Shown in pieces: positions 10,850-22,882 of a DNA stretch of 64,000 nucleotides. The position numbers were made by a program, and so were the translations under genes. Each line of letters opens with the position of its first letter. Positions within the stretch are counted from its first letter, which is position 1. This stretch comes from Salminus brasiliensis. Its lineage: Eukaryota; Chordata; Actinopteri; Characiformes; Bryconidae. Where the stretch lies: assembly GCF_030463535.1 (NCBI RefSeq), contig NC_132878.1, positions 30,171,761 through 30,235,760 of the forward strand, given 5' to 3'. The notes under the pieces were generated by a model. It worked only from the letters and a program-made list of their open reading frames with translations. It ran no database searches and had not been told where the DNA came from.

Positions 10850-10985
10850 TTATTGTATTTTGTATTGTATATCTATGTGCCTCTGTATCCTCTGAGTCAT
10901 TTCTGTACCTGTTCTTATAGTGTACTACTGTGTTATGCTGCTGGATGTTAAATTTCCTTCGGGATCAATAAAGTCTCTATTTATT
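10850..10985 (+). mobile_element. LINE 3' tail
   Basis: Contains the 3'-end phrase 'aaatttccttcgggatcaat' followed by aaagtctct, common to several fish LINEs of the Rex/CR1 group. No coding sequence is attached. Confidence 0.5.
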
Positions 10986-12245
10986 CAGCCCATGAGTATT
11001 AATCTAATTTAATGATTATTCTGATTTGTTATTTTTGTGTTATACTGTTCTGCTACAACTTTGTGTTTGGGTTGGGTTTGTTTAATTTCTGGATAATTGA
11101 AACCTGGGTTACATCCTGGGTTACATAGCCAATACTATTCAAGCTTTTATCCTGAGGGAGAAGATGAGTAGAATACAGAAAGTGCCCATGATTGTCTGGA
11201 GCTTTTCTGAATCTGGTTATTGGAGGAACACTTTAACATAACAAAAGCTGGTGCAGAACAATGTGACATTTTAATCATGCATAATGTGTGTGACCAATCA
11301 AGACAGTAATACATCAAAAACATTTAGGAATAATACAGAGCATTTTCTGCTAAAACATACCTCAATTGTGTGGATGCATTAGTCTGTGTATCAATAAAGT
11401 CCTCAAGACCCTTATTTGAACACACCCAGTATTTCACAATAGTGAAGGAAGGGGTTGGTTGAGACAGTGAGGCAGAGAGTGTATTTCTAATTTGTATCAT
11501 GTACATTTTTGAATCTTTGCAATCTATATCAGGGTAAAGTTACTACCACATGTATATGTGTCTCCTATTTACATAATAATTATTAGTATAATAATAATGT
11601 TTTAAAAAATGTGTTTAAGTCATGAGTTTATTTTTTTAAAGCATGTCAAATTTACTTGTTTAAATGTAGTTAAAAAACTAAAAAGTAGTTCTTTCAGTGT
11701 AAAAAAAAAAAGCAGCAAGATCCTATATTCCATTTATTCCACTGACTTTTCCTAAAATTACACTATGGCTGTTATATACTTTGTAAGGCCAATAAACATC
11801 TATTTTAACAATTTAAACATTAACAAGGATCCAAGCACACAGCATACACAAAGCATGTAGGTCAAATGATTTAATTTAAAGTCCATAATGGCGAGAAACA
11901 TAATAACATTAAACTAAGTACTATAGGATTGCAAAGTGTCTTAAAAGAAGCTACACTGTAAAAAAGTGGTTTGTTTGTTCAATCTATAAAAATACTTCAT
12001 GTGGTAACAAGGAATTGAACTGAGTTTACTTAACTCAAATAACTACTTTGAATAAAAAATGGATAATGCAAGTATTTATCTGCAAGTATTTATTTTAGTT
12101 GAATAAACTCAGATTTAATGTTTGTATTTTTAGACTGAAATGGACAAAGTTTTTTCAGTGTAATAATAAGTTTCTTTAGACACCATGGATTTGTGATGTG
12201 CTGAACTGTGATCCTAAGAGCTGATTAAAAGCAAGACAAATAAAT
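10986..12245. other. Intergenic, 3' flank of second TAAR
   Basis: AT-rich, with no supported genes or recognisable repeats. Small open frames such as 11324-11506 have no family features. Confidence 0.4.
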
Positions 12246-13271
12246 CTATTCTGAACACAGTTCTAATCTTGAAGAATTGTGCTTGAATATTTGCCCACAT
12301 GCAATTACTTTGAGTGCCTTTCTAAACCACCTGTAGAAGAAAGCATATACAATAGGATTCACTGCTGAATTAAAATAACCAATCCAACCAAATGCCTCGA
12401 AAAGTTGAGGTGGACATTTATATCCCATTATTACATCAAAAATACTAATGTAATAATACGGTGTCCAAAACAGTACAAAAACGCCCATGACAATGGCTAA
12501 TGTTTTAGTGGCCTTACGCTCAGACTTACTGATCACAGTGTGCACTCTGGATGTGTTTATTTGAGAGAGTGCATTGAGTATTGAACGTGATTGTCTGCGT
12601 GCAACAATAAATATTTTCAGATATATGCTAATCATAATGAGAGCAGGGACAGGAAAAGAGAGAACAGAAAAAGTCAAACCTGTTATAGGCCCAAGAAATA
12701 GTATACATTCCCCCACACATTTAGCATAACCCTGATTATTGGACCCTTGAAATATCATTAAAAACCCCTGAAGGGCAGATAAAAACCAACAAACAGCAAT
12801 CATGACAAGAGTAACAAGAGGGGTCATTTTAGTTTGATACAGCAGGGGAAGACATACTGCAATATATCTGTCAATAGAGATAAATGCTAGGTTTAACAGA
12901 GAGGCATTACATAACATAATGTCAAGACTGCTGTGTATTTTACAAAATAAACTCCCCAAATACCAGCAAGTCTCCACAGAGCGTAGCATGCTTGGTGGCA
13001 TAACCACCCCACCTACAAGCAGGTCAGCTACAGCCAGAGAGAGAGTCAAGTAGTTAGTTGGTGTGTGTAACTGCTTGAAATGAGCTATGGCAATGATGAC
13101 CATAAGGTTTCCAAACAATGTAAGAAGTACAACCCCACCAATGACAAAATAAGTCACAGCTCTCAGATTCAGTGAATAAATTAACTTTTGACAAGAGTTA
13201 GGAAGATTATCATAACAAAGAGAATTGTTTTCAATGCTCTCATTTAGGTTTGAAGGGTATTGTATATTCAT
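12246..13271 (-). CDS. taar: Trace amine-associated receptor, Asp3.32 type, short extracellular loop 2
   Basis: Intact 341-residue receptor. Sequons lie at Asn10 and Asn15. Key positions: Cys110 (3.25), Asp117 (3.32), DRY 134-136, Pro209 (5.50), Trp269 (6.48), Tyr299 (7.43). The fingerprint [16 protein letters not shown] is complete from 301. The N-terminus, TM1 and TM2 resemble the receptor at 2767 closely, making them sister genes. Two differences stand out. Extracellular loop 2 is about five residues shorter and carries CVGEC instead of CEGGC. The intracellular loop after DRY reads CLPLLY where the neighbours have CHPLLY. The ATG at 13271 lies 52 bp inside a good splice acceptor. Role as an amine-sensing olfactory receptor is inferred from the family and Asp3.32. 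Confidence 0.96.
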   Translation of the reverse strand: MNIQYPSNLNESIENNSLCYDNLPNSCQKLIYSLNLRAVTYFVIGGVVLLTLFGNLMVIIAIAHFKQLHTPTNYLTLSLAVADLLVGGVVMPPSMLRSVETCWYLGSLFCKIHSSLDIMLCNASLLNLAFISIDRYIAVCLPLLYQTKMTPLVTLVMIAVCWFLSALQGFLMIFQGSNNQGYAKCVGECILFLGPITGLTFSVLSFPVPALIMISIYLKIFIVARRQSRSILNALSQINTSRVHTVISKSERKATKTLAIVMGVFVLFWTPYYYISIFDVIMGYKCPPQLFEAFGWIGYFNSAVNPIVYAFFYRWFRKALKVIACGQIFKHNSSRLELCSE

Positions 13272-13323
13272 GACTTCAATGTGCAGATGTGCTCTACTTC
13301 CAAAGATCCAAAGACATTATTGT

Positions 13324-13521
13324 CTGGAAAAAAAATAATTAGAAAGTAATTTTGTTAAACAATGAGCCCAAAACATTTACATTGTCATCAACTGATTAAA
13401 GTTAAATTAAACTGTATAACTTTTTCATATGTTAACAGTTTGAAGCATGATCGAATCATACATTACCTCTGCCAGCATATAAAAATGAATGCCACAGAGA
13501 ACTGAGCAATTCTTATTTATA
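13324..13521 (-). promoter_or_regulatory. Putative TATA box, 5' non-coding exon and intron of TAAR 12246-13271
   Basis: On the minus strand TATAAAT lies at 13515-13521. A donor GGCAGAG|GTAATG has its GT at 13465-13466. An acceptor ATTTTTTTTCCAG|ACA has its AG at 13324-13325. This predicts a tiny exon 1 and a 143-bp intron upstream of the ATG. The donor context (GCAGAG|GTAA) is nearly the same as that of the TAAR at 38306. Confidence 0.5.
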
Positions 13522-13529
13522 GTCATTCA

Positions 13530-14335
13530 CAGCCACCAGCAGCACCATACTGCTACATCACTACAATGCACTAATCCCTTGATACACTTGATGATCAAAA
13601 CATCTCTGATGTTAAACAAACTGAGAATTAAAATGAGCTGAATAACCTGCCATCCTTTAATCAACAATTATGCAGATGGATAATTTCCAAAAAGAAATCT
13701 CTCCAATTATGTTGTTGTGTTCAGCGTGTTTAAACTTATCTAGTGACCGTTGGTTAAATTATTTAATTAGTGTCCCTCCCGCAATACCATTATTTTGTTC
13801 ATAACAAAAAAAATTATAAAAAATATATCAATTAAATAACTTTTGCTGTTGGTCAGCCACATTTGCTAATGCCACTCTAGTCATCAAGTCAGTTTTTTAA
13901 GTAAGTCTTTTAGTCATTTAATTTTGTATGTTTTCCTCACATTTTCTGATTTATGGTTTAATGTTTTGTTTTGTTTTTTCTTGTATGTTTGCCTGCATTT
14001 TGGCTGATATGCATGCCATCATTCAAACACCCAAAATCCATCTAAAACGTTTCCTAATATTAAGTCTGTGTGTTTATTCCATCTATGTATGTGTCTTTCA
14101 GGCCTCTGTGAGTGAGATATGGATATTTGGATGGTTGTTGTTTAATGCTGAGAAAGAGGTGGGTGACAAAGCCTAAAACCAGAACAGGGGGAAAAAAAGT
14201 GAGAACTGGGAGCAGAGCAGTAAGGGAACCAGTGAATCTCTTCTTCTTCATCAGTCATTCAATGAAGTTATGTAATTACTAAAAGTTTGAGAGAAGCTCC
14301 TCCTCTCCATTACTACACACTATAAAACTGCTCCT
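13530..14335. other. Intergenic, nothing recognised
   Basis: AT-rich. The 82-codon plus-strand frame at 13928-14176 has no domain and a low-complexity start. I do not call a gene. Confidence 0.4.
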
Positions 14336-14339
14336 CTCC

Positions 14340-16260
14340 CCTTTGCCTTCTCTTCACATTAGCTCACCTTCTCCCTTTGTTCAAATGGACCTCAACATTA
14401 CCGCCTCGAACAACAAGCTTGTCTCGGTCAACCAGCATTCTCTCTCTCTCCGGTCCCTCATCAAACTACTCCATGGCTAGATCCGTTGTGTCCCTGCCAC
14501 TACCCCCCACTCTATTTTGCATCATTCTTGTTTCCAGCGCTCCCACTGGTCTTTTCCGTCCTCCACAGCTTTGCATGGGTGCTCTCTGCGTCCCAGACGT
14601 AGCCTCTGCCTCGGAAGTCCCCCTCCTACCATATCTCAGATTGGACTGCCGTTAAGCTCTAAAAGGTTCAATGGATTTGCTGTGTCTCCTTTACTTGTTC
14701 TGCTCCCTCTGCCCTCTGCTGTTGCTTCTGGGTTGGTGCAGCCTGTGTCAATTGTCCCATTCCCCTCACTCAATTGCTTTTTTAGGTCTACATCCTGTCG
14801 TACCTCCTGCCGCACCTCCGGCTATGCCTTCTGCTGATTCTGCTGGTCGCTTTTCACCCTCTACCCTTCTCTTCTGGCTGCCCCACCTACTAACATTCAT
14901 GTCATCAATCCTCTTCTCATCTCGACCGCCTTGAGGCAACACATTCTCCACCTCACCTCCAAATTTCCTTCTGTTCTAGAATATTTTCTAGAAACATCTA
15001 CCCCCCCCCCTTTTCAAACTTCAACCTCACTGGAGTTCCATTACCTTGGACTTTGTCCTGTTCCATGCCTCTCTTCCTCAAGAGAAGCATGACCACATTA
15101 ACCTCTCCCTCTCAGCTTTCTTGATTCTCTTAGCTGTACCAAACAGCAGCTTCTCTCTCTCTTGGGCCACCTTAACTATGCTACTCGAATCATTCCGCAG
15201 GACCACTCTTTTTTATCTTCCACCTCCTTCGTCTTGTTTCTTCGGTTCAATCCTTGCAACAATCTGTTACACTGGATGACTCCTGCCTCTTGGAGTTCAT
15301 GTTTTGTCTTGCCTTGCTTCACCACTGAAATGACATATCCTTTTTCTACCACCTCATTGGTGACCCAGCTCAGACATCCAGCACTTCATGGACACTTCTG
15401 TGGACAGGAAAAAAAAACAAAAAAACTAATCCTCCTAGATAACTCTGGTGTTCATGTAATAGCTGTTCATATTACCAATAAAGGCCAAACTAGAACCCTA
15501 TCGCTTACACCCTCGATCTGTAGTCTCACTTGGCATTCAGTACTCCACCCATACATTCTTAGAGACATTCATGTCCCAGGCTGATCAAATCGTATTGCTG
15601 ATTTTTTCATTCTCATTCTTAGCGCCTCAAGCGTGGACCATCAATCCACGCCAGTGCCTGCATTTTTGCACCCCATGCTCCATGCTAACCCACTGCTAGG
15701 ACAACTCCTATCCCAAGACCAGGATACCATCCACACCTCTATTTCCCTGAGAACACTGTCAACATACTGAGCCAGCTGAAAATCCTTCCAGAACTTTCAC
15801 ACTTACCACAATTCTACCCTTTTAAAGTTAAATCTCAACCATATTATTTGGTAAATCTCAGTACATTCGAACACCTTCATACCTCATATCAATGGAATGC
15901 TTTCCCAGAATGCTCAACCAGCAGATTCACTTTTCATCACAGAAGCAGGATCCACTAAATCTCATCTAAAGTTCCACACTCACCTATGACACATCCTCTT
16001 TTAGTGGTTCATTTGTCAGGTCATTCTTTCCGAAGCCTACAGCCTCCCGTTAAGGACTTACTGACCACTCCATCCAATGTTTTACATGCATCCGTGTAGT
16101 CCACATCAACAACCTCAGGCCAGCACACAAGCAACTTACCTCACTCCAAGCTGGAACTTTTGGTGTCTGGCCTCGAGTGCCATCAGCTCTAAGCCCCCCA
16201 GAACTCCAGCCCAAATTTCTCCTTCCTTCCCTCGGCCATGCAAACATGGTCACGCACCTT
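14340..16260 (+). mobile_element. Degenerate DIRS-like (tyrosine recombinase) retrotransposon
   Basis: This CT-rich block has scattered frames that follow DIRS order. An RT end/RNase H region gives LLGHLNYATRIIPQDHSF near 15150-15210 and an RNase H-like stretch DNSGVHVIAVHITNKGQTR near 15440. A segment near 15570 reads HVPG followed, after a stop, by SNRIADFF. Downstream a recombinase-like end has LFITEAGS near 15930 and SGHSFRS near 16015, which fits the HxxR box of tyrosine recombinases. Many stops and frameshifts are present. The 5' part (14340-15040) is less clear and no terminal repeats were found. It is an old, dead copy. Confidence 0.65.
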
Positions 16261-17714
16261 GTGAAGAATGTTCAAAAATTGTTTAAAGTTAATATATTTA
16301 CTAAATATAGTCTATATTATATTGTATGTTCGAAAATGCTGGTTTATAGAGCAGTTAAACCATAGCACATATGGTACTTAAGAGAAGTGAATAGTAATGG
16401 TGTTGTAGCTATGTGGCAGCCATTTTGGTAAAAAGGACACGGCAAAACTCAACTCTGAATATGGTATATGAGCGAGTGTGTTTAAAAAGTAATATTACAA
16501 ACATTCTAATTAGAATATTAGAATAGTTCTGGGACATTCAAACTGTATATATTTGATTTAGATAGTTTGGTAATTTGGCAAATCAATGTGTATTGAAACC
16601 AGTCAAATGGAGGCATTTGTTTTGTTTAATATTTTATTTGACTCATTAAGTTCTTTAAATGATTTATTAAACATATTGTGAAAAGAGGTTGTGTTGGAGA
16701 GCTGTCTACTCACATCTTCTTTTTTAGGGCATTTACATCTCTACCTCCACATGTTTACCATTCACACATATCCAGAATGACAGTTTTTATCTGGAATTTG
16801 CTTCCAGTACACACAAAAATGTTGTTGGTTGTCCAGTGACTAAAAATGAATTAGACCATCAAAGCTACAAGCAAAAACTGGTCCTGAGCTAATTGAGTTT
16901 TTAAAAAATTTTTTCCATGTCCCAAAGGATGGCTCTCAGTGTAAGGTCCAGTCGAGACTTTGCTTGTTTATACGCATGTGTCCCATGCTTGCTTTGGCTG
17001 CAGTTTGTAGCTGGTAAAAGTGGTGCCCTGAGGGCCAGGGCAGATTTGAAACTGATGTTGGGCAATCTAGTCGATCAATACTAGAACTGTCTTCCATAAA
17101 AGTATAAGAATCTTCTTTTTTAGTGCAACTAACCAAAGGAAATGTTAGCAGGACATCTGCAATTTTTTCCTAATTTGTTTTGTTTCTGAAATCAAGGGGA
17201 TTCAAAAATAGTTTATCCTGCTTTTGTTGGTGTAACAGTGTCTAACATCTGGAGAACTCTTTCTACTGGATTTTAGAGCATTGCTGGTATTATGCATGGT
17301 GCCAGTAAGTTGTTTACTTGCTCGGGAGAGTATAATTCCATTGGCAATACTCTACATATTAGACAAACTGTGTGTGTCAATGTGCAATCTGTTTTAGAAA
17401 TGCCTGTAACTTAAAGTGGTTGAATGCATTAATTATGTTTACAAAAAAAATGGACACAGTGTTTTTAACTGCAGTTTTTATTTTTACATGAAACTTAACT
17501 TAAAGACAACAAGCCTCAATCAACAATTAAGCTAAATTGTGTCAGTAATAAATGTCTACAAAGTATATGCAGTAACAACATTTAGTGGACCATGTTGTAT
17601 TCATGACATTTGTATTTTAGAGAAACACACATTTGTTTTTATAGGATATGGGTTTCATTGAAAGGTATAGTGTTGGTGAGTGATATTTTAGTTAGAAGTC
17701 CAACTAAATCTTAG
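16261..17714. other. 3' flank of third TAAR, duplicated near 22.0-22.9 kb
   Basis: From about 17100 onwards this region shares ordered blocks with 22060-22880, for example tgcaactaaccaaagga, ttctactggatttta/ttctactggattta, aaactgtgtgtgt and gttgaatgcatt/gctgaatgcatt. It is part of a segmental duplication that includes the downstream receptor. No gene was seen. Confidence 0.55.
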
Positions 17715-18749
17715 TCAAAATAACTTAATTCTTGATGAATTAGGCTGAAATATTTTGCCTAACAATATCATTCTGAATGATTTTCTAAACCAACTATAAA
17801 ATAATGCATATACAATAGGATTACAAGTGGAATTGATATATCCAACCCAAGTAAATAAGTCAAATAAAACCACTGGAATTGTGTATCCGATAAAAGGATC
17901 AATTAAAGCACAAATGAAAAAGGGTGTCCAAAACAGCAGAAATACACCTATTACAATGGCTAAAGTTTTAGTAGCCTTTATCTCAGTCTTACCAACTGAT
18001 GTATGTCGCTGAGAAGACCTGATTTTGCCATTTTGAATTAGACGAGCTTGTCTTTGAGCAATGTGGAATATTTTCAGATATAAACTAACCATGACTACAG
18101 CAGGGAAGTAGAAACAGAGCACTGTGAATACAGCACTTGCTGTTTTGCTTAGATACAGGAAACAGCCACCCTCACAGGCAACATTAGAGTAGTAAAAATC
18201 TTCAATTCCCAAAATACCAAGCTCAAGAAATATCATCCCAAATCCCACAAAAGCTGAAATGGTCCAACATACAATTATCATAAGTAGAGTGGTATTAGGA
18301 GTAATTTTACTGTGGTAATGAAGGGGGTGACATACTGCATAATATCGATCTACAGAAATTATACACAAATTTAAGATAGAAGCAGTAGACATTGTGACAT
18401 CAAGACTGGTGTGGATTTTACAGAAAATGCTTCCTAAATACCAACAAGTCTCCACAGATCGTAACATGCTAGGAGGCATCACAACCCCTCCTATACACAG
18501 GTCAGCTACAGCCAGCGAGAGAATGAGGTAGTTAGTTGGTGTGTGTAGCTGCTTAAAATGAATGACGGTTATGATCACCAACAAATTCCCCCAAAATGTA
18601 AAAAGTGATGCAAAACCAAATAAAATATAAAGTAAATATTGAGCTTCCTTTGGATAAACAACCTTTAGGCATGAACTGTTCAGAAATTCATAGCAGAGTA
18701 AAGGGTTTTCCAGCATTACAGTTTCGTTGAGAGTTGTTTTGTAGCCCAT
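17715..18749 (-). CDS. taar: Trace amine-associated receptor, Asp3.32 type
   Basis: Intact, 344 residues. Sequons at Asn8 and Asn24. Landmarks: Asp83 (2.50), Cys110 (3.25), Asp117 (3.32), DRY 134-136, loop-2 CEGGC at 192-196, Pro216 (5.50), Trp274 (6.48), Tyr304 (7.43). The fingerprint NSTCNPIVYALFYSWF runs from 306. The C-terminus IFQPNSSRIKLF is shared with the receptors at 22883 and 38306, defining a three-gene subfamily. TM2 reads DLCIGG where the two sisters have DLLVGG. The ATG at 18749 is 9 bp inside a splice acceptor. It is in tandem with its closest relative at 22883. Amine sensing in olfactory neurons is inferred from the family. Confidence 0.96.
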   Translation of the reverse strand: MGYKTTLNETVMLENPLLCYEFLNSSCLKVVYPKEAQYLLYILFGFASLFTFWGNLLVIITVIHFKQLHTPTNYLILSLAVADLCIGGVVMPPSMLRSVETCWYLGSIFCKIHTSLDVTMSTASILNLCIISVDRYYAVCHPLHYHSKITPNTTLLMIIVCWTISAFVGFGMIFLELGILGIEDFYYSNVACEGGCFLYLSKTASAVFTVLCFYFPAVVMVSLYLKIFHIAQRQARLIQNGKIRSSQRHTSVGKTEIKATKTLAIVIGVFLLFWTPFFICALIDPFIGYTIPVVLFDLFTWVGYINSTCNPIVYALFYSWFRKSFRMILLGKIFQPNSSRIKLF

Positions 18750-18758
18750 ATTTCTGTC

Positions 18759-19092
18759 CTAATAATGAAATAAATTAAACATTAACATGATTGATTACAA
18801 ATACATGTTTTCAAAATTTCAATATGCATTTAAAAAGTAAGGTCAATGATAAAAAAAAAAAGTTTCCTTATACTTACATTTCTGTGATTGATCTGAAATG
18901 GTGATTAGATATATTTACACATAACTTAATGAAATACCACATGCATTGTTTTACCATGGAAAATTAGTTCAAAATTGTTACACAGTATTTTCCAGTAATG
19001 TACAGATCCTTTTTTGAGCTCTGTGAGCTCAGGTCCCACCCACTTGTTAGCTGGGAGAAACAAAAAAGCAGACAGGAAATGTGTAATTTATA
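18759..19092 (-). promoter_or_regulatory. Putative 5' intron and TATA box of TAAR 17715-18749
   Basis: On the minus strand a strong donor AAAT|GTAAGTATAAG has its GT at 18876-18877. An acceptor TTCATTATTAG|GAC has its AG at 18759-18760. This gives a 119-bp intron. A TATAAAT lies at 19086-19092 inside a block (about 18985-19145) that is well conserved upstream of the TAAR at 22883, so it is likely the promoter. If so, exon 1 would be longer (about 180 nt) than in the other TAARs. Confidence 0.5.
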
Positions 19093-19149
19093 GTCCTACA
19101 CCACATCTTCTACATCACGGGTTTAATGTATTCTCTTGATATGTTTCTT

Positions 19150-19699
19150 ATGCTGTGGATGATTTTGTGTCGCAGTGGAGAAAATATTTTACCAATAACA
19201 CATGTGGTCTAATCCCTGGTAACCAGACACACACACACTCTAATGTGTGACTACAATCAGACTTCAACACACAGTCCGACTCCAACAACTATTTACAGAG
19301 TCTCAGCGTGCCTTATGCTGCAGCATGCAAATCCAGCTCTACCCATTTGCGGTCACCTATGAGCAGGTGCAGCAGTGCCGAGATGTCTGTGAAACTCCTA
19401 AAAAAAGCGTCAGAGGTCAGTCCTAGGACACTCTGAACCTGTTCAACATTAGTGAGCATTGGCCAGCACTGCTCCTTCACTGCTTACTCCATGGCAGAGG
19501 AACAGAATCGACCACTGCAACAGTTTCCACTTTTTTAGGGTGCAGCTTCAGGTGGCCCGCTCGGAAAGCACTAAATGCTGCAATCATGAACTTAGTTTGT
19601 GTGTGAAAATGGTAAATGCTTGCTGCAACAATGCACTTAGTTTGTGTAAACCCCCCTAAGCACCTGCTTCATCACATCACAAAGACCGAAGGGCATCAC
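19150..19699. other. Intergenic, nothing firmly recognised
   Basis: This stretch is absent from the equivalent flank of the TAAR at 22883. It may belong to the LINE insertion that follows, but I cannot show coding similarity. Confidence 0.35.
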
Positions 19700-20980
19700 A
19701 TAAAAGTGCTATAGCCCCTCACCGATGGCATATGTAGTCTTTTCTTTCACCTTGGGGGCCAGTGCCAGTTTTAGGGGCATTGAGGTCACCATGTTTTTCT
19801 CTTAGGAGGTCAAGGAGGACTTGTGTTTAACTTCCTCTCTCCACCACTAGATGGAGCTGCACCTCATACGGCTCCTAGGCTCCATTGCTGTTGTACTGAG
19901 GCGCATCAGCTGTGTTTCTGCGTTCTGTGTCATCACCGAACTTCAGTACAGTCATGTGTCAGCAGAGTAAACAGCAGTGGGCTAAGCACATAGCCCTGGG
20001 AGTCAGCATGGTGGTGCTGGAGATGCTACTATCAATCCTGACTGATTTAAGTCTTTCTTTTAGAAAATCAGTTGCAGAGGGATCAAGGCCAAGCAGGCTC
20101 AGTTTTTCAATCAGATACTAAGGGACTATAGTCATTTAGACAGGACACAAGGGACTTCTTTGGCATAGAGGTGATGGTCGTGGTCTTAAGGCATGTAGGG
20201 ATGGTTGCAGTGCTTAGAGAGTTGTTGAAGATGTCTATGAAAACATCTGCCAGAGGTTCTGCACATTGTCTGAGCACTTTACCGGGTATGCTATCCAAAC
20301 CTGGGGCTTTTTGTGGGCTGACTCTGTGTAGAGTTCTCCACACATCAGCCGTAGAAAGATACAATACCTAGTCATTTGTTGGAGGTGTGGTCTTCCTTGT
20401 CCTTCTGCCGTTCTTCAAAAAGAGCATGGGAGTCATTCAGTGCATCTAGAAGGAAAACATCTCTATCACAAACAGGTGGAGGTGACTTGCAGTTGCTGAT
20501 GGCCTGGATTCCCTGGCACATGTGCCATGTTTTAGCAGTGTCTTGAAAGTGTTCATGGATTTTCTTTGTGTAGGCATGCATTTCCTCTCTTGGTCCTGGA
20601 AAGCTTAGCCCTTGCTGTTTTGAGACTCATCTTATCCCTTGCTTCATTATGGGTCCATCTCTGCAGTCATGGACATGTCTTCTGGTTGGGATGTATTGTG
20701 ATGTGTTTGGAGATAGTAACATAATCAATGCACTTGCTAATGTAGCCAGTCACTGTAAACACAAAAACTCAGCGGTCTCTGAACTCACGCTGGGTAGCCT
20801 GCTGGATTTGGGGATAGTTCAGGTTTGTACTTCATTAGAAAGCAAGATCAAGGGGACCGCTGGACACCTGCAGTTAGCTGTTAGCCTTGCACATACCTCA
20901 GCTGTCTTTCTGCACTTCTGTCTCCAGACGCACCACTGTCGCAGCCACTTCCCTCAGCCAGTGGCATCACACAATGCTGA
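19700..20980 (-). mobile_element. Old Rex1-like LINE fragment
   Basis: On the minus strand two pieces match the LINE at 31.2-34.1 kb. Residues from 20581 include HMCQGIQAISNCKSPPPVC and DALNDSHALFEE. From 20364 they include [19 protein letters not shown], then [20 protein letters not shown]. These are the linker and finger start of a Rex1/CR1-group reverse transcriptase. Later RT segments decay into frameshifts near 19900-20100. It is older than the 31-kb and 54-kb copies. It sits between the duplicated TAAR units. Confidence 0.7.
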
Positions 20981-22060
20981 TATAAAACAAAATAAGCACC
21001 GCTTTGGTTGTTCCCACAGTGGCCACTGCAGCTACGTGCCATGCCACTTGAAGTGAAATCTCTCAATCTTAAGATAGACAGTGAAATGCTGTAAAATCTT
21101 CTGACAGATGGCTAACACCAGCAGATGACATGGCACCCCAAGCACCACCTACTGCTGAAACACTAGACTCCAGTGGACTTCTGTGCCTATCCACTCTTTC
21201 TCTAGACTCTAGGAGCTTGATTTCCAAATGAAATGCAACATTTACTTTCAGAAGAGGACCACTGAGCAACCGTCCAGTTCTTTTCCTCTTTAGGTTAGCC
21301 CAACTAAGATGTTGTTAAGGAGTTCAGCTTGATGTTAGGAATTATATACCCTTTTCTGGGGGTGTCTGTGCATGGCTGCTTTTGATACACTGACACCAAA
21401 GTCAGTTCTTAAATGTACTTTTCTTGACAATCCTCTCAAGGCTGCAATCATCCCTGTTGCTTGTGCACCTTTTCCTACCACATTTACTCCTTCCTATTTA
21501 TTAGGTCATGCGTGTATCTGAGTATTTTAAAAATACTAAGAACATCCTATCAGATTTCAGAATGGCAATGAGGTGGTATCGGGAATGTTTTCCTGGCACA
21601 CTTTAGGTCAACTGAAACACACAGAAAAAACATCTGAATGGCACAGCATATCTGAATATTGTTGCTGCCCAGGTTTATCCACACTTTAATATACACTGCA
21701 AGCATGATAATGTTAGAAAGCAACAATCAGCACCAAAAGGGTTTGGATATGACAATATGAGAGTATTCATTAGCTATGACATAAAGACTGGGGTTTAGAG
21801 GTGGTGTGGTAAATAGGAAAAGCATGATTAATAGTAATAACCCATAAAAGCATAAAAAGGAAATCATATTAATAACTATTACATACTAATATGCAATAAA
21901 GAAAATGTGTGTGCAGGAAATCTATGCTGTGCTGGATACATAAGTTGTATGCACAATATTTCAGACAAAAGAATAAAGTATTGCCTTGTAAGTCCTTGTA
22001 CGTCTATAAAAGGTTAACCAGTGAGGGCCAGGGCATATCTGAAACAGTTGTAGGGAAATC
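20981..22060. other. Intergenic, nothing recognised
   Basis: Open frames here lack domain features. The right part (from about 22000) begins the second copy of the TAAR segmental duplication. Confidence 0.4.
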
Positions 22061-22882
22061 TGAATTTGAGATTTTCTTCTGTGGTGCAACTAACCAAAGG
22101 AGATGTTGATGCATGTGGTGCAAGGGGAAGCATTAGGCCAGCATGTGCATGCTAGGATAAAGACTAACCCCAAGACAGCATTCAATTTTCAAAATTAGTT
22201 TCTTACACTATATGTACAAACATATTTGGACACCTGCTCATCCTTTGTTTCTTCCAAAGTCATATTTAGGGTACTAAAGGGTATTTAAAAAGTATTTTTT
22301 GGAGTAACAGTCTCTACTGTCTCGACATGGCATTCTACTGGATTTAGGAGCACTGATGAGAGTATCTGATTGCATTCAGCGTTGTGAGGTCAGGATGTTG
22401 GATGATCACCACCCCACCCTGTCTTCAGCTTCCCAACTCATCCCAAAAGTATGAGTGCACCATAGAGCACCATCATTCTAGAGAACACAGTTCCACTGCT
22501 CCTCAGCTCATGCTGGGAGGCTTTAGACCCCTCTAACCTACACCTGCCATCAGGCAAAGTGCCAATAGGGTGTTTACCTGCTTAAAAGAGTCCAATTCTA
22601 TTGGAAATACATCTCTACAGTAACAGTAACAGTAACAGTAAAAAACTGTGTGTGTGCAGATGTGCACCTCTGTGTCTGAAATGGGTGCAGCCTAAAGTAG
22701 CTGAATGCATTGTTCATTATTATTCATATATTTTTCATTCATTATAATTCATTAAATATTTGTATGGGCTTTTCATGAAAGGCATAGTGTTGGTGATTTA
22801 AGAAAAAACAGCTTAGCTTTTTTTTTTTAGAAATATTTTAGTGGGTCTCACAGTTTAAGTCTCACAGTCAAACATCTTACAA
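22061..22882. repeat. 3' flank copy of the TAAR segmental duplication
   Basis: Matches 17100-17714 in ordered blocks, with an extra stretch around 22370-22560 that the other copy lacks. A short hexamer microsatellite (22616-22640, acagta units) lies inside. Confidence 0.5.
22616..22640. repeat. Hexanucleotide microsatellite
   Basis: Four tandem units of acagta/taacag. It is absent from the paralogous flank near 17380. Confidence 0.85.

Noticed and set aside
13928-14176. Plus-strand 82-codon gene
   Set aside because: Phe/Cys-rich translation of AT-rich sequence with no domain or splice context.
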